Origin: Gymnothorax reevesii
Taxonomy: Eukaryota; Chordata; Actinopteri; Anguilliformes; Muraenidae
Direction: 5' to 3'
NCBI GenBank assembly: GCA_029721435.1
Contig: CM056574.1
Location: 1,437,001 to 1,501,000 of the forward strand
Length of the DNA: 64,000 bases
Shown: positions 20,661-30,896 of the stretch, piece after piece
Position numbering within the stretch: the first letter of the stretch is position 1
Layout: every line of letters starts with the position of its first letter
The notes under the pieces: model-generated
The model's input: only the letters and a program-made list of their open reading frames with translations
The model's database searches: none
What the model was told of the DNA's origin: nothing
Position numbers and translations under genes: made by a program

Positions 20661-22294
20661 TTCAGTTCATATCATAACTGTTCACTGCGCATTTCACACC
20701 GGTGTCAGAGTGCCCGATTCTCTTAGCACTTGAATCTCCGTGTCCCTGTAGTTATTTTATTCCGCAGGCGGATTATTCCTCAAAAGACTTTGATATACTC
20801 GTCAACGAAAATACTGCCTATGAAAATTCTCATAGTGTTTATCATGCTCATATATTAGGACACATACCGGCTAATTTTTATTCCTGATCAAATCGAAGTT
20901 TACATCTTAAGTTTTAATACTCTTTACAAAGCTCATGAGACTGCGCCTGTGAAACCATTTACAGCAGATCTCCATTGCAGAGCATGAGTTTATCCGAATA
21001 TGGGAAAAAAAGCAACAGCGCTCTCATCTGGTTTAAGGAACAACAACATCCGAGCGAGTTCCATTAGTGCTTCGAGAAATCCGGCATCATTTCCAACAGA
21101 TTATGTGGCATAGTTATCTTGGAAGAGTCGCGTCGATTCTGGCAAACTTATTGCTTGGGCCAAAACATAAGATTTCTTATTGTCAATCGGTTTATTTTTT
21201 ACAGATAGTCAGCGGGCAGGATTTGTATATATTCTTTGCGGATTTATTTATTTACATGAGAAATGTACCACAGCTATTGATGCCAAAAGCATAAACATGC
21301 TGAATCCAACGAAACTACGCCATTTTGCCGATTACAAGATAATTAACTTGCAGTGAGAGTTTAATGCAGCCGACAAAACGGCAGCATTTTCTCAAATCAA
21401 TTTAACAACTCTGGAAAACATCAAAGCATTTATAAATGTTGCCGAAATATTTCCCTTATACGCCGCTGACGGGTAAATTTCCCGCCAAATTTTCAAGCCT
21501 CTGTATTTTTAACAATGACCGTTATATAGAAATCATCATGTGGCAAAATAAATTCGGTTTCATAAATTTCACAATGGAGAAAGGGAGGACGCTTGCACAT
21601 TACTGCAAGCCACCAAGAAATTGTAAGTAAATTAAATAAATGAATACAACTCGATCTTCAACTGGTCATGCATGATGTGAGTTGAATCGAAACGTTGTCC
21701 TAATTTAATAAATAAAAATTTGATTATAGCTGCTTGGAGTAAGTGTGCATGCGTCCCCTCCTTTCTTGACGCGCTTTGTTTGATAGCCTTGCATCTATGC
21801 GTGATGTGCTTAGGCCCGTCATTCTTTCTTCTTACATAAATTTCACAATGAAATTTAGCTCGGTGGGCAAAAATAACCTTTTGAGGCTCGATGGACCATA
21901 TACTGCGAAACGACCACTTCCTTTTCCGCCAGAGTTAAAAATTTTATTCCAACATGCATCAATTTCCCAAAATCAAGGTTTACAAACAGAATTACGGTTT
22001 CGCAGTTTGGGAGCTCAGCGCTCAGTACTAAAGGAATTGGCCAAAAATATCTGGCCAGAAAGATTTTTAAGGTAGGCTAAATTAAATCAATGGCCTTGTA
22101 GGTATAATACATGCGGAGCTAATGTGACTGAAAAAAAAACGTTTTCTCATCTGAGTTTTTATCGACTAAATGTCTTCAGTTGGTTGGCGCGATCCGTATC
22201 TTCAGAAAAGCGACCCAAACGAATATTTATTCAGTTTGGAAAGGCGGAACCGGCCTAATACACCACCCAACCGATTGCACAATTTATTGAACTA
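20661..22294 (+). other. Intergenic sequence, no gene recognised
   Basis: AT-rich, only short ORFs without recognisable motifs. It could contain distal regulatory sequence of the foxi gene; nothing in the sequence proves it. Confidence 0.4.
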
Positions 22295-22408
22295 GGGTGA
22301 GTTTCCCGAAATCCCAGATTCTAACTTACATCGTTGGACCCATGGCCTGTGCATCGACGAACTAAGTTACTAACTGAGTTAGCAACCACGCTTTTGGGAA
22401 ACGCGCCC
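22295..22408. mobile_element. Short MITE-like inverted-repeat element
   Basis: Ends GGGTGAGTTTCCCGAAA and TTTTGGGAAACGCGCCC are imperfect inverted repeats (13 of 17), enclosing a hairpin-prone 114 bp with ACATCGTTGG and AACTAAGTTACTAACT. Resembles short Harbinger-type MITEs of fish; target duplication unclear. Confidence 0.4.
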
Positions 22409-23062
22409 CTGCATGGTTAATCACCTCATGCGACTTTTCGCACAAGTACCACGGCAAAGTTCTACAAGGCCCGGAACTGTTCGGAAATAATATAAGAAGA
22501 AATGCGCTCATTGATTTCACATGCAAAGGTTATTGTTCAATATATTAATTAATCAAAAATATATCTACATTAATCATAACTGCAATAAAATTACCTTGGG
22601 TCAACATTCTTACAGATAATATACAAAATTTTAGTTTTATTTATAAGGAAAATACGTTCTGTCGCAAACCACATATGTAATATTGTGCCTCATAGACAAT
22701 CGCCACCATGAACTTGAGAACGGCACCGTTCCATTGAGTTCACTGATTGCAAAATAATTAATTAAAATGCTGACTGGAAGGAGAGATCAGGATTTGTTAA
22801 GCCGAAGGATGTTTTTGTTGCTCGCGTAAATTCCATTGTTATTTTGAATAATTTCACCATCGTGAAAATGGTAGCTCTGCACTGATCATGTGTTTATCAT
22901 TAAAAAAAACATTGTTTAAATATGTGACGCTGCTAAATGAAATGCTCCAGCGTCCATTTGAATCCGACGATCAATTTGAAATATTTGGCCGTTACATCCC
23001 TGTGTGCGTCTGGCGCTTGGCTGATTGTCGTGGCAGTAGGCAATTACAGACACTGTCTTTCT
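22409..23062 (+). other. Upstream region of foxi
   Basis: AT-rich, no gene. Contains runs such as TTAATTAATCA and ATTTGAAAT; no specific enhancer can be named from sequence alone. Confidence 0.35.
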
Positions 23063-23067
23063 ATTGG
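23063..23067 (-). promoter_or_regulatory. Inverted CCAAT box (ATTGG)
   Basis: CTATTGGCTA lies about 60 bp upstream of the TATA box and about 95 bp from the likely start site, a usual distance for an NF-Y site. Confidence 0.5.
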
Positions 23068-23127
23068 CTAGCATACGTGCTGCACGTTAAGCCCCATAGA
23101 CAGAGATCCGAGTGTCAGCCGTGGCTG

Positions 23128-23134
23128 TATAAAA
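23128..23134 (+). promoter_or_regulatory. TATA box of the foxi gene
   Basis: GCTGTATAAAAAC at 23125-23137 lies 116 bp upstream of the start codon. Transcription would begin near 23,158, giving a ~90-nt 5' UTR. No better core promoter is visible between the upstream CCAAT box and the ATG. Confidence 0.65.
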
Positions 23135-23249
23135 ACTAAATACCATCTCAGTGCCCTTAGCATTTACAGCAGAACCAGCTCATTGAGAAATCAGAATCAC
23201 AATTTCGGCGTTTAGCTGTTCTGCTCTGGTGGGTTTGGCTGAGGAGATT

Positions 23250-23841
23250 ATGAACTCCGTTGATTCCCAAGTCCACCATACCTCTCCCACCGTCAGCCCA
23301 CACCAGCCGCATGTCAGGAGCGCGCAGGAAGCCCCGGAGATGGCCGTTTATTGCGATAACTTCAGCATGTACCACCAACAGGGTTTACACGGAGCGCAGA
23401 GACCCAGCGGCTACGGGCTGGGGGAATACTCGCCCTCCTCAAACCCCTACCTGTGGCTGAACGGACCTGCCGTAAATTCCTCGACGCCCTACCTCCACGG
23501 CAACAACACTGCCCCATTCATCCCGGCGTCCTACGGGTCGCAGCGGCAGTTCCTGCCCAATTCGTCGGGCTTCGCGGGCGCGGACCTCGGCTGGTTGTCC
23601 ATGGCCAGTCAGGAGGAACTGCTGAAACTGGTGCGGCCGCCGTACTCGTACTCGGCGCTCATTGCCATGGCGATTCAGAACGCGCACGAGAAGAAACTGA
23701 CGCTCAGTCAGATCTACCAATACGTGGCGGAAAACTTCCCTTTTTACAAGAAAAGCAAAGCAGGCTGGCAAAACTCCATCAGACACAACCTGTCACTGAA
23801 CGACTGCTTCAAGAAGGTGCCCCGCGACGAGGATGACCCAG
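23250..23841 (+). CDS. foxi: foxi exon 1
   Basis: 592 nt, ends CCCAG|GTGGGT after DEDDP plus the first base of Gly198. Encodes the N-terminal region and most of the forkhead domain including helix 3. Confidence 0.95.
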
Positions 23842-25027
23842 GTGGGTAGAAACGATTGCAGCTTGTCGTTGAAGCTCCGTGAAGTCGATATTTGAACGAA
23901 ATAAACTGAAGATTTTGGCTATAAACAAAGAAAATGTAAACGAAATCTAAAACTGGGCCATATACTCTTGAAGCTCCTTATCCCAAGCTAGTTTTAAGGT
24001 GTAGAGTGACATTGGCCAATTATGCGCCTACTTAAAATATTCTCACTGTTTAATTAAGGGATTTATTAAACTGTACTGTAGGGATAGTAGGTTAGTAAGC
24101 TGGCTAAGGCTTCTATTATTTGCATTGACCTACATCGATCAAAAATGGTTCACGCTCCTTTGATAAAATACTGACTCATTATAGACAGAATGTTTGATTT
24201 GTTGTTTGCAGACTATTAGTGACATGAATCTGCGTGGCATTGGCACGCAAAGAAATGATAAATTTGTATTAGATTTTTCGGTTTTAATTTATCCGATAGT
24301 CTCGGCAATTAATCTGTTGGGCCTAATAAACTTATCAATATCAATATCGCTTGACTCATTTTTAAAATGGATCAATAATTTGCAACAACAAAATCATTGA
24401 ACAATATCACAATTAATGCATTTTTATGTCTTTACATGAACGATTTTTGATGTTTTATGATTTGCTCGCATATTTGTAGGGAAGGGGAACTACTGGACGC
24501 TAGACCCCAACTGCGAGAAGATGTTCGACAATGGGAATTTTCGCCGAAAGAGGAAACGCCGGTCAGATTCAAGCAACGGGGTTTCTGCCAGCGCTAAGGT
24601 GCAGGAAGGGCGACCTGCTCCAGTCATCAAGTCTCCCGACAGCCCGCCGCTCATGGAGCCTTCTTCCCCGGAACTGGACTCCAGTGAAGACCAAAAAAGC
24701 GCGTCTCCTCCGGGACTATCGACGGCGCCGTGTTTTAACAATTTCTTCAATAACATGTCCGCGCTCGGCTCTGCTCCCCCCGGACGACAAAACTCTATCG
24801 GACTGATAAACGAGCTGTCAAGCCGCAACATTACAGCCCACAGCCCGTATCACACGCAGTCGCCTCAGGACAGTGGTGGCGCGGAGATTTCGGACAGCCT
24901 GCACCTCAGCCGAGGCGTCTACTACAACAGTATCGGCAATGGACAGAGCGGCCCGTTCAACGGACACTTCTACAATAGCTTCAGTGTCAACAGCCTGATA
25001 TACCCACGAGAGGGGACAGAGGTGTAG
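23250..25027 (+). CDS. foxi: Forkhead transcription factor FoxI (two exons, 379 aa)
   Basis: Exons 23250-23841 and 24480-25027 join in phase 1 (Gly 198) into a 379-residue protein, the usual length of FoxI proteins. Residues 1-126 include the family-typical [23 protein letters not shown] and SQEELLKLV. The winged-helix domain spans about 127-220, starting [15 protein letters not shown] and including recognition helix [13 protein letters not shown] (173-185) and [27 protein letters not shown] (219-225) is the nuclear signal. The C-terminus ends YPREGTEV, a conserved FoxI tail. The intron at DDPG|KGNYW is the conserved FoxI position. The ATG at 23250 has A at -3; Met31 is an alternative start. 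FoxI proteins bind DNA in the nucleus and act in otic/placodal ectoderm and ionocyte specification. Which paralogue (foxi1, foxi2 or foxi3) is not decided here. No frame defects. Confidence 0.97.
23842..24479 (+). other. foxi: foxi intron
   Basis: 638 bp, donor GTGGGT and acceptor TATTTGTAG. AT-rich, no internal gene or repeat recognised. Confidence 0.9.
24480..25027 (+). CDS. foxi: foxi exon 2
   Basis: 548 nt: rest of the winged helix ([20 protein letters not shown]), basic nuclear signal, a Ser/Pro-rich region and the conserved C-terminal YPREGTEV; stop TAG 25025-25027. Confidence 0.95.
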
Positions 25028-25035
25028 TTTTAATG

Positions 25036-25095
<60 letters not shown>
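25036..25095 (+). repeat. (TG)n(AG)n microsatellite in the foxi 3' UTR
   Basis: About 38 bp of TG dinucleotides followed by about 22 bp of AG, beginning 9 bp after the stop codon. Confidence 0.95.
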
Positions 25096-25456
25096 CAGAA
25101 AATAGCAAAGTTCACCAATATGACTGATCCTAACGAAATTCTGCAGGGTGGTCCTGTGCATCAGCGCGATTAACGCACAAAGCCTGCCGCTTTTGTATAA
25201 TACTCTGCACAATTTCGCAATAGGGTCCTAGCTAGTCGACCCCCAAATAACCACGACTTGTGGAGAAGTTGAACAGCACCAGTTGGAGTCAGTGTGTCAA
25301 TAATAGGTACTGGTATAGCCAACAACCACACCTCTGTCTTAAATGTGCCTTGATGTCTTACACTGAGCACTGTAGCCTTCGCGCCAGATCCTATAGCATC
25401 GGCTGAACAATATACCAAATATGATGGTCATTTCAGAAAATTCATTTTGTACTTTT

Positions 25457-25462
25457 AATAAA
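25457..25462 (+). terminator. foxi: Probable poly(A) signal of foxi
   Basis: AATAAA 430 nt after the stop codon in TTTTAATAAACTATT; the first canonical signal downstream, giving a 3' UTR of about 450 nt. Confidence 0.6.
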
Positions 25463-26987
25463 CTATTTAATCCTAACTTTTTACTCGTGCGCAGTTTTAT
25501 TGAAGGAAAATGACCCCATCAATTTTGGCAAAACATTGAGCTTCATCTATTTGTCTTTTCGTCCTGGAAAAAGTTTTACCTCTTTGTATATTGACTTTAG
25601 TTTCGAAAGTAAATACATCTTGCGTAGCATATCGGATCATGTATATTTGTACAGATGAATCTGTTGCCCATATTTCTGTATTAACTTATATATTGGTAAT
25701 TTTTGTTGACCTTTTTTGGTGGGGGGGGTGTTGCACATTTCTACAGGGTGTAAAAGCTCTGTTGCAGAGACTAGTAACTGATGACATGCAATGGAGGTCA
25801 TTCCCGTATTCCGCACTCAGCCCGTCCTGCTGCATGTAGTATCTTACTATAGGCACAGCGCATTGATTGCATCACACACGACTGTACCGTGAGAAATTAT
25901 GCATGTCAATCGCAAATAAAATTAAAACCGCATAAAAACTGACTAAGAAGAGATTATTTAAGATTTGGTCGCGAGGGGATGTCTATTGGTTCGTTAACAA
26001 GAGTATTAATGATGTGTGTTTGACAACGGAAAAATAAACTGGAAATACAAACTCCGATGTCCTTTTCTCAACGGTACCAATGTTTCCTGTTGGGAAGAAA
26101 GTCGGTTCGTAATGCTGTCACTATCTGTTGACTGGTCCCCTCCGTAGCCTAACCGTCTGAAATTGCCCGTGTCGTTTTGTGTGACCAGTTTTATTACAAC
26201 AAACAAGTTTTAATTAATTGGCCTACCACTGATATTTTTTTTGAAATTAGCTTACTTGGGACCATGAACGAAGATTTGTGATCGATTTTGACCAGTTGTG
26301 AGCCTGTCATCACCAGAGGCATCTTCCAGGGAAAATGAGACATGGGCTCGCAGATTCATCTGGCTGCCTGGCTGAACAGTAGCCGCAATATTCGATTTAT
26401 TATCAATTTGCAATCGTATAAATCTCAAGCTTACACTTTCCAAAAAATAAACACACACACCTGGGCAAAGGTTGGTTGCATGTTTTTGTAGCGCGTGTTT
26501 AATTGGAGCCAATTAAGCTATGCTGTCGGTGAGCTGATATGTTAGTAAAGTAGGTCAATTGATTTCTGTGTAGAGCGTGTAGCATTAAAATACACGACGA
26601 CTTACGATGTCATTTTGTCATTTTCACCAAAAAAAGCCTTCTTTTTGCTCCATAACCACGTGAAGGGCCCGTTATACTCTGATATAGGCCCCTACTCTAC
26701 ACACAGCAGTAAGCGTTATGCGAAAGGGCTGTTTCTTGATTTTGTAGCAGCCTTGTTTTTGTTCATTCATCAATTATTTAGCCTACCGAGTCATTGATTG
26801 AATTACAGGTTTCGCATTTTTATTAAAGGTGACGTATCTTAATTTCATCCGGCTGTATCTGCTTTGTGGGCTCTGACAACCCCTTGCATGAGCCATCAAG
26901 AAAAATCCAAGACAGAATAATGTCGGCATCTAAACGCACTGTGTGCGTGCGCGATATACCTCAGGGAAATCCTATTATTATTATTAT
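25463..26987 (+). other. Intergenic sequence, no gene recognised
   Basis: AT-rich sequence with short ORFs only and a G run near 25,721-25,730. It ends in a TTA run (26,973-26,988) into which the next Tc1-like element inserted. Confidence 0.4.
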
Positions 26988-26989
26988 TA

Positions 26990-28451
26990 CAACCCCAATT
27001 CCGAAATAGTTGGGACAAAGTGTAAATTGTGAATAAAATCAAAAGGCAATGAATTTCAAATCACACCAGCCAGTATTTTATTCACAATGGAACAGAGATA
27101 ACATGGCAAATGTTGAAACTGAGCAATTTAACAAAATGAGCTCATTTCAAATTTGATGGCTGCTACAAGTCTCAAAAAAGTTGGTGCAGGGGCCTGTTTA
27201 CCACGGTGTAGCATATCAATGGTTTTGGGTCTCCATTGACGGACTTTTCGTTTAATTATGAACCAAATGTTCTCAATCGGTGAAAGATCAGGACTGCAGG
27301 CAGGCCAGTTCAGCACACAGACTCTTCAGCTACGAAGCCATGCTGTTGTAATAGCTGCAGTATGTGGTTTTGCATTGTCCTGCTGAAATACACAAGGCCT
27401 TCCCTGGAATTGATGTTGTCTGGAGGGGAGCATATGTTGCTCTAAAACCTTTACATACCTTTCAGCATTCATGGTGCTTTTTAAAACATGTAAGTGTCCC
27501 ACACCATATGCACTAATGCATCCCCATACCATCAGAGATGCTGGCTTTTGAACTGAACACTGATAACAGGAGGGGTGGTCTCTCTCCTCTTTAGCCCGGA
27601 GGACACAACGCCCATGATTTCCACAAGAATGTCAAATTTGGACTCGTCTGACCACAGGACACTTTGCCACTTTGCTACAGTCCATTTTAAATGAGTCTTG
27701 GCCCACAGAACACGGCGGTGCTTCTGGATCTTGCTTAGTAATGGCTGAATTTTTTGCATGATAGAGTTTTAGGTGGCATCTGTGGATGGCAAGGCAGACT
27801 GTGTTTACAGACAGTGGTTTCTTGAAGTATTCCTGGGCCCATTTAGTAATGTCAATGACAGAATCATGCCGGTGAGGGATGCAGTGGCGTCTGAGGGCCC
27901 GAAGATCACGGGCATCCAGTAAAGGTCTTCGGCCTTGTCCCTTACGCACAGAGATTTTTCCAGTTTCTCTGAATCTTTTGATGATGTTATGCACTGTCGA
28001 TGATGAGATCGTCAAAGCCTTTGCAATTTGACGTTGAGGAACATTGTTTTTAAAGTATTCCACAATTTTTTTTACACAAGTCTTCTCAGGTCTTTACTTC
28101 TGAGAGACTCAGCCTCTCTAAGACATCCCTTTAATAGCCAATCAAGTTACGCACCTGATGCCAGTTAACTTAATTACTTGTTAAATATTCCTTCAGCTGA
28201 TTCTCTTATATAGGCTATTAGTTGCTTTTTCAGCCCTTTTTTGCCTGTGTCCCAACTTTTTTGAGACCTGTGCAGCCAGAAAATTTGAAATAAGCTCATT
28301 TTGTGGATAAAAATGCCTCAGTTTCAATAATTTGAAATGTTATCTATGTTATATTGTAAATAACATATTGGCCCATTTGATCTGAAAGTCATTGCATTTT
28401 GATTTTATTCGCGATGTACTCTTTGTTCCAACTATTTCGGAATTGGGGTTG
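26990..28451 (-). mobile_element. Tc1/mariner element, full length with both inverted ends
   Basis: CAACCCCAATTCCGAAATAG (26990 on) is mirrored by CTATTTCGGAATTGGGGTTG (to 28451); similarity extends over about 75 bp with mismatches. TA duplications lie at 26988-26989 and 28452-28453. The transposase is on the minus strand and broken by frameshifts, so this copy is inactive. Confidence 0.95.
27128..28063 (-). pseudogene. Tc1-like transposase pseudogene
   Basis: Minus-strand pieces in order: helix-turn-helix region MEYFKNNVPQRQIAKALTIS with GRRPLLDARDLRALRR (28063 down), [11 protein letters not shown] with the first catalytic Asp, [23 protein letters not shown] with the second Asp, and MLNWPACSPDLSPIENIW with the catalytic Glu. 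All DDE residues are present but spread over at least three frames; sequence after WRPKTIDMLHRG is deleted or decayed. Confidence 0.9.
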
Positions 28452-28453
28452 TA

Positions 28454-30666
28454 TTATTGGACAACATGTGGCCTGGCACTTTGCAGTAGGACAGGAAAAA
28501 CAATATTCACACTCCGCAGGGCTCTCAACTTTTACGCATTCGGCTTGAGTTTAAATGATCACGCTGTAGTCAGTAATTATTCAATCAGACCGTTTGTAAG
28601 AGATTCTCAGGTGGAATTGAAGTCCTTGTGCATTGAAGTTTATCAGTTTCGCATGCGTTAAGGTGGATTTTACCACTAGTAATATGGAAATCAATTATGA
28701 TTTCGGACTTCTCACGCTTTTCTTCACTCAGGGGGTTGGAAGCAGTGGAATTGCATAAAAAAATGTTTCAAATTGGCTTATTACATTTCAACAATTTGAA
28801 CGATCGTGAAACAAGTATTGTGTTAATTGAATAATTGCTGACTACAGCACGGGAACATGGATGAAGCACTAAATCTCATATTCAAAAATTTTCATAACAC
28901 TATATAAAAGTGACGTAGCCCACTCTGCAGCCTATCGATATAGTGCACATTCCGCGGACTCGCGTGAGCAGGTGAGGGCACCACCGATCACAGAATATTT
29001 GCACGCTATTTGCGATCGGTGATTGTGTCTGGGGAAATTAAATTATGTATCAAGCCAGCCATTGCACTAAATTATTGAGTCCAGTTCTAAACACAAAATC
29101 AACGCACACCTTTAATGGTCTGAGATTATTTTTCTTTGGATAATCCATGACCAGCGGGCCATGGCTTCAAATGTTTCATTATTTATGATTGATCAATACT
29201 AATCATGAACAGGAATTACTCATCTGTTAACTCTTACTGTAGGCTTTATTATAGAAATGAAACGCAAGTTTTTATGAACTAAATTTTATTTTGAAAAATT
29301 AAAGCACTAATATACAAGCAATTTACGCGTGACACATGATAAGTGCGTCTAACGCGAATTTCAATCAATTTTTGTGCTTGGGCGCACTTAAATAACCTCG
29401 ATTAATCTCCTCGTTTTGCTTTAATCAAGGTTGATTGAAGCAATAACATGTTCAGACTATTCTCGTTCGCGAACAGGTGGGTACGCCACTTCGCAAGGCG
29501 CAGAGACATTATTCTCTTCAGACTGAGGCAGGACAAAAGATTTTTCTTGAGAGAAATTAGTGTGATCTTCTCAGTCAGGATGGATATTCATCGGACATCA
29601 ATGGAATTGGAGTGTTTTACGAAGTTAATTAATCTAATGAACTTTTGGCAAGATTGTACCATGTTCTCAACGTATAATAATGGACCATGAGTAGGCTACT
29701 TTAACATTTTCTCTGTAGGGCAGAGATTTCGTTCAGCCTGTTTTTCGATATCTCGTATAGGCCTATATACCATGGGAAGTTTACTAAATTCTCGGATGAT
29801 GTTTATTGCTTTTAATCAAACTTGTTACATCAGCCGGTTCCACCCTCCAACCATATTAAGTACATTCGGATATTCTAAGCCCAGTTGTTTAACCAGGGCA
29901 TATGAGTTACTGAGTCACAGCTTTGATATTTTTTCGGTGTTATCCAAGTTGACATGTCGGAAGAAACCTGCGGAATCACAGCTAATCACACAATTCGCAA
30001 CGAAAGGAATGTATTTCACTCTCTCAAAAGCTGAATGCCGGCTCTTGTCATCCATTTTTAAATATCGGGGCCGTTTCTCGAGTAGCCTATTTTGGCTTTA
30101 CTTTCTCGTCATCATATTTAAAAAAGTAAAATCACTTCTATTAAGATCGAGCTGCGGATAAAGAGCAAACGGTGCGTCACGTTACCTTTTTGTTATCTGG
30201 AAGTCATTGTTTACACTGCACTTCAAAATCTATTGCTAGACAAATTAGACATTTGCACTGCCGTTGAGGCTGTGTTCAGAGAGTGATGCGTATCGGCGAA
30301 TTCCATCGGGGCTGTATGTTTTTCTAATGAAGTTTAGAAAAAGTTAAAGCATGCAGTAGGCTATACCGTTCTGTTCTTCACTCCGACTGATAATTTGTAT
30401 CGAGTCTGTCCATTTTCCTCAATTTATGAAATGTTTTAAAAACTTTTTTCCATTTTTTACTTACAATCACAGAAACAATTCAGACAGAAGTTCAAACATA
30501 AATCAGCCATTACACTAAAGGATACCATATTAAATTAGCTTTGTCGTAGATTCACGAATCTCTTTGAGCCGAGTGATTCGAGTGTTTTGAGTAGAGGTTA
30601 CTTTAAAGGTTACTTTAGGCGAGGGGCTTACATTATTAGATACAACAATTCAGTCGCGCTCTTTTG
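28454..30666 (+). other. Intergenic sequence, no gene recognised
   Basis: AT-rich. ORFs of 80-129 codons (29448-29690, 29772-30161) show no domain, no splice context and no codon bias that I can see. Confidence 0.4.
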
Positions 30667-30674
30667 TTCTAAAG

Positions 30675-30888
30675 CAGTGCTTCTCAAACCTCTCCTAGAG
30701 GACCACCTGTCCTGCATGTTTTAGATCTTTCCCTGTTTTAGCACAGGTGATCAAAATGATCAGCTCGTTATTGACCCTCTAAAGCTGATTGATAACATCC
30801 TGATTATTTGAATCACCTGTGCTGGGGCAGGGAAAGATCTAACACAGGCAGGGCAGGTGGTCCTCCAGGAGAGGTTTGAGAAACACTG
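30675..30888. mobile_element. hAT-type MITE, 214 bp, with 8-bp target duplication
   Basis: Ends CAGTGCTTCTCAAACCTCTC and GAGAGGTTTGAGAAACACTG are inverted repeats; flanks carry the perfect 8-bp duplication TTCTAAAG (30667-30674, 30889-30896). The interior is also self-complementary (AGATCTTTCCCTG / CAGGGAAAGATCT), so the transcript would fold into a long hairpin. Size, CAGTG ends and 8-bp duplication are diagnostic of non-autonomous hAT elements. Confidence 0.95.
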
Positions 30889-30896
30889 TTCTAAAG

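Noticed and set aside
29448..30161. Two + strand ORFs (80 and 129 codons)
   Set aside because: No motif, no splice signals in support, AT-rich context; probably chance.
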